From contig USOC01000030.1 of NCBI GenBank assembly GCA_900556245.1, positions 1 to 8,793 of the forward strand: DNA of 8,793 nt. The letters are read 5' to 3'. Below, piece after piece: positions 5,659 through 8,793 of this stretch (its first letter is position 1; each line of letters starts with the position of its first letter). The translations under genes were made by a program, and so were the position numbers. This DNA is from an uncultured Prevotellaceae bacterium. Lineage in GTDB: Bacteria; Bacteroidota; Bacteroidia; Bacteroidales; Muribaculaceae. The notes under the pieces are model-generated. The model saw nothing but the letters and a program-made list of their open reading frames with translations. It made no database searches and had not been told where the DNA came from.

Positions 5659-6933
5659 TTATTTTCCAGAAAAAACGGTTGTAAAACCGACAAGTCGGTC
5701 ATAACGTTCTCCTCGACGTCGGTTATAAACCTTAATTTGGTATTCGTTGACTGTCTGATAGAAATCACCCTCGATTTTCCCGGTTTCGCCTATAGTAATA
5801 CCGTCAGGAACCCACAGATACTGATAGTTGTAGGCTCCTTGCTTCAGGAGAATGTCAAGCTCATAGCATCTGGAGTTTGGGTTATAATGCATCTTGTTAG
5901 ATGAAGAGAGATTGTGTTGGGTAAATTCACCGTCAAGATATACGGATCCCCCTTGCAGTTGAGGCATTTCTAAGGTGAAGTGCGTTATCATGTAATCGGC
6001 TTCCGTATTCGAATCGAAAGCGTTGCTTTCTCGGATGGTGAAACGTCCGTATTGAGTCTGGTCGTAGGTGTATGAGTCAAAGCTGCGCGGACGGTCGATA
6101 TCGAGTTCGGCATGGTAGAACGGTGCGTGATAAGAGTATCGTTCAACGCCCATTCCGATATAGTTTGTTGTGGTCATTTCAAATCTGCGAAATTCGTTTC
6201 CTGCAGGAAAGATCAATCGCTTGTCGTGTTCGAAAAAAGCCTTTTGTCCGCTTACGCGTAAAGGGGTGTTGGCAGAGCGTTCGTTATCGGTGCGTGAGTT
6301 TTGGGAAACTCTCAGCTTTAGGTCGGAGTACATATTGTCGACATAGTAATCCTTTGCATCAACCATGACTGAAACCTGCTGATGGCGGTCGTTGTAGTCG
6401 ATATCGGTGCGTGACGTTACTTCTGCGAGAATATCCACTTGATTTTCGACAACACAAAACCTTACTTGGAGCAATGTTTGCTCGTTGTCGTCTTGCGGAT
6501 ATACCTTGAGCAGATAGTTTCCGGACAAGCGAATGTGCATGTCGGCATTTGGAACGGTAATGCCATAGTGTACGTAGTTGGCGAAAGTGGCGGATGAAAA
6601 CTGATAGTCTGTGACATCAGCCTGGTTAAAGCCGTCTACGTAATCGCTTTCGACAATGTCCGACGGATTCCAGTCGGCATCGCAATGGAGAAGCGAATAG
6701 CGCATGTAGCGAAGTTCAGGTGACAGTTCGTCGAATTCGATGCGTATGCTGTCGTTGCCGCCGAGCGTTATGACCGGAGGAGCGTAGTAGCTTCTTGAGA
6801 GCGCGGCTCTCAAAGACCGAAAGTTGCTGTCGTAGATTCGAGTCTGAGTATCTGTCTGCGCATGGAGCATTGGGGTGGCTGAGCATATGGCGGCAGATAG
6901 TGAGAGCAGGTATATGATTGCGATATCTTTCAT
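5659..6933 (-). CDS. Type IX secretion system plug-like protein (DUF5103 family)
   Basis: This is a 424-residue secreted protein. The start at 6933 gives a classic signal peptide (MKDIAIIYLLSLSAAICSATPMLHA-Q, cut expected around residue 24). The longer frame from 6981 runs into ung coding sequence and would bury the signal. The N-terminal domain (about 25-130) has LRYMRYSLLHCDADWNPSD, YVDGFNQADVTDYQFSSATFANYVHYGITVPN and LSGNYLLKVYP, hallmarks I associate with DUF5103, now called the T9SS plug domain. In Flavobacterium, the Plug protein closes the periplasmic end of the SprA translocon. The C-terminal half (about 330-424) is beta-rich, with MPQLQGGSVYLDGEFTQHNL and YNYQYLWVPDG. The gene begins 4 bp after the ung stop and shares its transcript. 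Family assignment rests on remembered motifs. Whether this organism has a working T9SS cannot be seen here. Confidence 0.82.
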   Translation of the reverse strand: MKDIAIIYLLSLSAAICSATPMLHAQTDTQTRIYDSNFRSLRAALSRSYYAPPVITLGGNDSIRIEFDELSPELRYMRYSLLHCDADWNPSDIVESDYVDGFNQADVTDYQFSSATFANYVHYGITVPNADMHIRLSGNYLLKVYPQDDNEQTLLQVRFCVVENQVDILAEVTSRTDIDYNDRHQQVSVMVDAKDYYVDNMYSDLKLRVSQNSRTDNERSANTPLRVSGQKAFFEHDKRLIFPAGNEFRRFEMTTTNYIGMGVERYSYHAPFYHAELDIDRPRSFDSYTYDQTQYGRFTIRESNAFDSNTEADYMITHFTLEMPQLQGGSVYLDGEFTQHNLSSSNKMHYNPNSRCYELDILLKQGAYNYQYLWVPDGITIGETGKIEGDFYQTVNEYQIKVYNRRRGERYDRLVGFTTVFSGK

Positions 6934-6937
6934 TATA

Positions 6938-7600
6938 TTACCAGTTGATAGGGGTTTGTCCGTGTTCGGAGAGGTAGGCATTGGCTTGAGAGAAATGGTG
7001 ATTTCCGAAAAATCCGCGGTAGGCAGATAGTGGCGACGGGTGTGGTGACGTCAGTACCAAATGGCGGTTCCGGTCGATGAATGAGCCTTTGCGGATGGCA
7101 TATGAGCCCCAGAGCATAAAGACGAGGTGCTCTCTTTCGTCGGCAAGTCGTCGGATGACTTCATCTGTAAAAGTTTCCCAGCCTTTCCCTTGATGGGAAC
7201 CGGCATTATGGGCTCTGACTGTCAGTGTGGCGTTGAGCAAGAGAACGCCTTGTTCTGCCCATCGGCTTAAGTCGCCGCTTTGAGGAATTACGGCTCCGGT
7301 GTCATTGTGCACTTCTTTAAAGATGTTGAGCAAAGAGGGAGGGAAGGGTATGCCGTCTCCCACCGAAAAGCAAAGTCCGTTTGCTTGGCCTTCTCCATGA
7401 TAGGGGTCTTGCCCGAGAATCACAACTTTCACGCTGTCGAAAGGGGTTGCGTCGAAAGCCGCGAAAATGCGGTTGCCCGGAGGAAAAATCCGCGTAGTGG
7501 CATATTCGGTTTTGACAAAATCGGTCAATTGCCGAAAATAGTCTTTGTTAAATTCTTCTTGCAGTGCCTCTTTCCAGCTTTGGGCTATTCTTACGTTCAT
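6938..7600 (-). CDS. ung: Uracil-DNA glycosylase (family 1)
   Basis: This 220-residue enzyme cuts uracil from DNA, the first step of base-excision repair. The family 1 signatures are complete: GQDPYHGEGQANGLCFSV at 63-80 with the catalytic D65 and stacking Y67, LLNATLTVR (121-129) with the uracil-reading N123, and HPSPLSAYRGFFG (187-199) with the catalytic H187 and the leucine finger L191. The ATG at 7600 gives the usual family length and N-terminus (MNVRIAQSWKEAL). A longer upstream frame in the same phase would run through the promoter and the divergent tRNA gene. AAGGA lies 12-16 bases before the start. It is the first gene of a two-gene operon with the plug-like protein. Confidence 0.97.
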   Translation of the reverse strand: MNVRIAQSWKEALQEEFNKDYFRQLTDFVKTEYATTRIFPPGNRIFAAFDATPFDSVKVVILGQDPYHGEGQANGLCFSVGDGIPFPPSLLNIFKEVHNDTGAVIPQSGDLSRWAEQGVLLLNATLTVRAHNAGSHQGKGWETFTDEVIRRLADEREHLVFMLWGSYAIRKGSFIDRNRHLVLTSPHPSPLSAYRGFFGNHHFSQANAYLSEHGQTPINW

Positions 7601-7616
7601 TTTCTTTGAAATCCTT

Positions 7617-7648
7617 TTTGCAAAACTAATATTTATTTTGTACTTTTG
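7617..7648 (+). promoter_or_regulatory. Promoter of tRNA-Arg
   Basis: TTTG (7617-7620), a 20-bp spacer and TACTTTTG (7641-7648) are an ideal -33/-7 pair, 21 bp before the tRNA. The site is almost fully shared with the divergent ung promoter. Confidence 0.75.
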
Positions 7649-7652
7649 CCAA
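7621..7652 (-). promoter_or_regulatory. Promoter of ung-plug operon
   Basis: On the minus strand TTGG (7652-7649), a 20-bp spacer and TAGTTTTG (7628-7621) match the Bacteroidetes -33/-7 promoter. The -7 box ends 20 bp before the ung ATG, giving a short leader. It overlaps the tRNA-Arg promoter on the other strand. Confidence 0.7.
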
Positions 7653-7669
7653 CGCAAAATCGGAAATTT

Positions 7670-7741
7670 GCACCCGTAGTTCAATGGATAGAATATCGGA
7701 TTCCGGTTCCGACGATTGGGGTTCGACTCCCCACGGGTGTA
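7670..7741 (+). tRNA. tRNA-Arg (anticodon CCG)
   Basis: The 72-nt sequence folds into a full cloverleaf. The acceptor stem is GCACCCG with CGGGTGT (one G-U pair) and A73 as discriminator, and U8-A9 are present. The D stem GTTC/GAAT closes a loop with the conserved GG. The anticodon stem TCGGA/TCCGA holds loop TTCCGGT, whose middle is CCG, reading the arginine codon CGG. The variable loop is CGAT and the T arm is TGGGG-TTCGACT-CCCCA. A73 fits arginine identity. The CCA end is not encoded; CTG follows. It has its own promoter and terminator and is probably transcribed alone. Confidence 0.96.
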
Positions 7742-7745
7742 CTGA

Positions 7746-7799
7746 AACTCCCTTGGCAATGCGCATATCAGTTGCATCGGCGAGGGAGTTCTTTTGTTT
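7746..7799 (+). terminator. Terminator after tRNA-Arg
   Basis: AACTCCCT (7746-7753) pairs perfectly with AGGGAGTT (7783-7790), with an inner GCAAT/GTTGC helix, followed by CTTTTGTTT. The position just after the tRNA supports a terminator, though the loop is long. Confidence 0.6.
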
Positions 7800-8625
7800 G
7801 GATAAATCGCCACAGAGTCTTTCTGCAACAATGCGTTTCCGGAGTGCCGGTAATTTTAATCTCTTTGCAGAAGGCAGGATAAGGTTCGGCAAAAATGATT
7901 TCTGAAGGTTGAAGGCTCTATCGTTAGGTACTGAAATCATACTATTTCTACGGTGTTACGACCTGAAAGAGGTATGATGTGGAGAGAACGGAGCTCTTCT
8001 TTGACGAGTGCGCTGGTTGCGCAGATGCTGATATCGCCCTCGTTGCATATACCTATCAGCGGCAGTGTTATAATGTATAGCATTGACTCATGATGCTTTT
8101 TCCAAGGGACGTCTCAACACAAATTTCGTATTTTACGTAACCTTATAAGATTTAAGGCTATGAGCAAACTTGTTGCTATGGCCAAGGGTTTTAAATTTTT
8201 GGACTTTTTTGATTTTAATTCCTCTGAAACGCTGTCGGATTTCAGGGCTCGTATTGCGTTAGGTTTTCAACCCGGCTACGGTATTCTGTGGGAATATGTA
8301 TATTGACGGCTATCGTTGGCGGTACTCTCTTGTGTTCTGTGGGGGGGCAACAATCTTATGCTTAACAACCTGCTCATCCTCGTTTAGAAACATTTGGCAT
8401 CCGGCCAATGTTTCGACATCGAATTTTCAGATTATAGTGGACATACTACAGGAATCCGCTACAATCGGATTGTTTTGGTATGTAAACAAAGTTCACTGTT
8501 CTCGGGTTAAGCGTCACTGGTTGCTTATGGAAACTTGAGCGCAGACTGTTTGGTAGTCGTCCGTTAGCGGATGGTTGGCTTATAGCAGTTTGGATTTTTG
8601 TCGTTTTGCGGATAGCGGGCAAAAG
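7800..8625. other. About 0.8 kb with no convincing gene
   Basis: All six frames are broken or hold only short frames without a promoter box, ribosome site or recognisable family. The longest include 8296-8538 (+), 8446-8643 (-) and a 48-codon frame at 8160-8306 (+, MSKLVAMAKGFKFLDFFDF...). A possible LysR-regulator remnant lies at 7937-8083 (-). A run of seven G's and small inverted repeats (AATCCG/CGGATT near 8453-8470) are present. The stretch looks like decayed sequence between the tRNA and secA. Confidence 0.5.
7937..8083 (-). pseudogene. Possible remnant of a LysR-type regulator, C-terminal part
   Basis: A 48-codon minus-strand frame contains EGDISICATSALVKEELRSL followed by HIIPLSGRNTVEIV. 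This resembles the end of a LysR effector domain, where a GxGIS(I/L) stretch is followed by a residue run like A-V-x-EEL, a short gap, and a hydrophobic-P-L turn. Just upstream in another frame is VNAIHY, like the (T/S)EAIKHAV helix that normally precedes it, which would imply a frameshift. There is no helix-turn-helix domain left. This is pattern recognition from memory over a short span and could be coincidence. Confidence 0.25.
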
Positions 8626-8677
8626 AAAAAAGTCATTCGGCAAGGGCGTTTATAGCTTGTTGCCGGATGACTTTTTT
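8626..8677. terminator. Bidirectional terminator downstream of secA
   Basis: Bases 8626-8643 pair with 8660-8677 over 18 bp, with a single G-U type pair: AAAAAA-GTCATTCGGCAA against TTGCCGGATGAC-TTTTTT, 16-nt loop. Each strand ends in a T run, so it can stop transcription both ways. It lies 27 bp past the secA stop and must serve that gene. Confidence 0.85.
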
Positions 8678-8703
8678 ATGTAAACAGTCTTAAGAAAGGT
8701 TTG

Positions 8704-8793
8704 CTATACGAGTCCTTTTCCGTGACAGTTTTTGTATTTCTTGCCGCTGCCACAAGGACATGGATCGTTGCGTCCCACTTTCGGCCCTACTTT
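8704..8793 (-). CDS. secA: SecA preprotein translocase ATPase, C-terminal tail only
   Basis: The last 29 codons and stop of a minus-strand gene read KVGPKVGRNDPCPCGSGKKY and then KNCHGKGLV. This is the SEC-C zinc motif (CxCx8CH) at the end of SecA, which holds zinc and contacts the chaperone SecB or ribosomes in many bacteria. The RNDPCPCGSGKKYKxCHG form with a short tail is typical of SecA, although other proteins also carry SEC-C motifs. The body of the gene lies beyond the right edge, so the assignment rests on this tail and on the gene ending at a strong terminator. Confidence 0.82.
   Translation of the reverse strand, partial: KVGPKVGRNDPCPCGSGKKYKNCHGKGLV

Noticed and set aside
7626..7940. 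104-codon minus-strand frame starting MISVPNDRAF
   Set aside because: It runs antisense through the tRNA-Arg gene, its terminator and the ung/tRNA promoters, and resembles no protein I know.
8296..8538. 80-codon plus-strand frame with a lipobox-like LTTC
   Set aside because: The cysteine lies after an unconvincing signal region, there is no promoter or ribosome site, and the remainder does not look like a protein family.
7670..8620. Integrated element at the tRNA-Arg 3' end
   Set aside because: I searched downstream for a repeat of the tRNA 3' end (TTCGACTCCCCACGGG) and for an integrase; neither is present in the window.
8446..8643. 65-codon minus-strand frame MPNDFFLLPA
   Set aside because: Its start lies within the left arm of the bidirectional terminator and the product shows no recognisable features.
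1..8793. CRISPR array, insertion sequence or defence island
   Set aside because: No regularly spaced direct repeats, transposase-like frame with terminal inverted repeats, or nuclease/toxin modules were seen.

Overview
The window looks like a Bacteroidales chromosome. The evidence is the TAnnTTTG (-7) promoter elements in front of most transcription units (with a clean TTTG/TTGG -33 box about 20 bp upstream in the best cases), the absence of strong Shine-Dalgarno sequences, a type IX secretion plug-family protein (DUF5103), and Bacteroidetes-style DnaB, RadC and SecA sequences. I could not assign a genus.

Layout, left to right. Positions 1-588 (-) hold the start of a family 2 glycosyltransferase that runs off the left edge, behind a tandem promoter region (about 686-766). 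Positions 811-1566 (-) encode a six-helix voltage-gated-type potassium channel with a TVGYGD filter. Positions 1841-3291 (+) are dnaB, but it is broken: about 41 codons, including nearly all of the Walker A motif, are missing and the two halves are in different frames. A doubtful 58-residue membrane peptide (3288-3464, -) converges on its end. Positions 3530-4231 (-) are radC, in an operon behind a second family 2 glycosyltransferase (4233-5231, -). That gene is preceded by a near copy of the first glycosyltransferase's tandem promoter region. The 427-bp gap 5232-5658 also holds a short promoter-plus-terminator unit that looks like a small RNA. Positions 5659-6933 (-) encode the T9SS plug-like protein, 4 bp behind ung (6938-7600, -). 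A tRNA-Arg(CCG) gene (7670-7741, +) is divergent from ung, and the two promoters overlap almost completely. About 960 bp with no convincing gene follow, containing a possible LysR-regulator remnant, then a strong bidirectional terminator. The last 90 bases (8704-8793, -) are the C-terminal zinc-binding tail of SecA.

The genes are mostly housekeeping (replication, base-excision repair, secretion, a tRNA) with two surface-polysaccharide-type glycosyltransferases. I see no defence system, CRISPR array, insertion sequence or integrase. The observations most worth checking are the Walker A deletion in dnaB, the shared promoter/leader repeat that links both glycosyltransferase genes and dnaB, the small-RNA-like unit at 5445-5523, and the face-to-face overlapping promoters of ung and tRNA-Arg.
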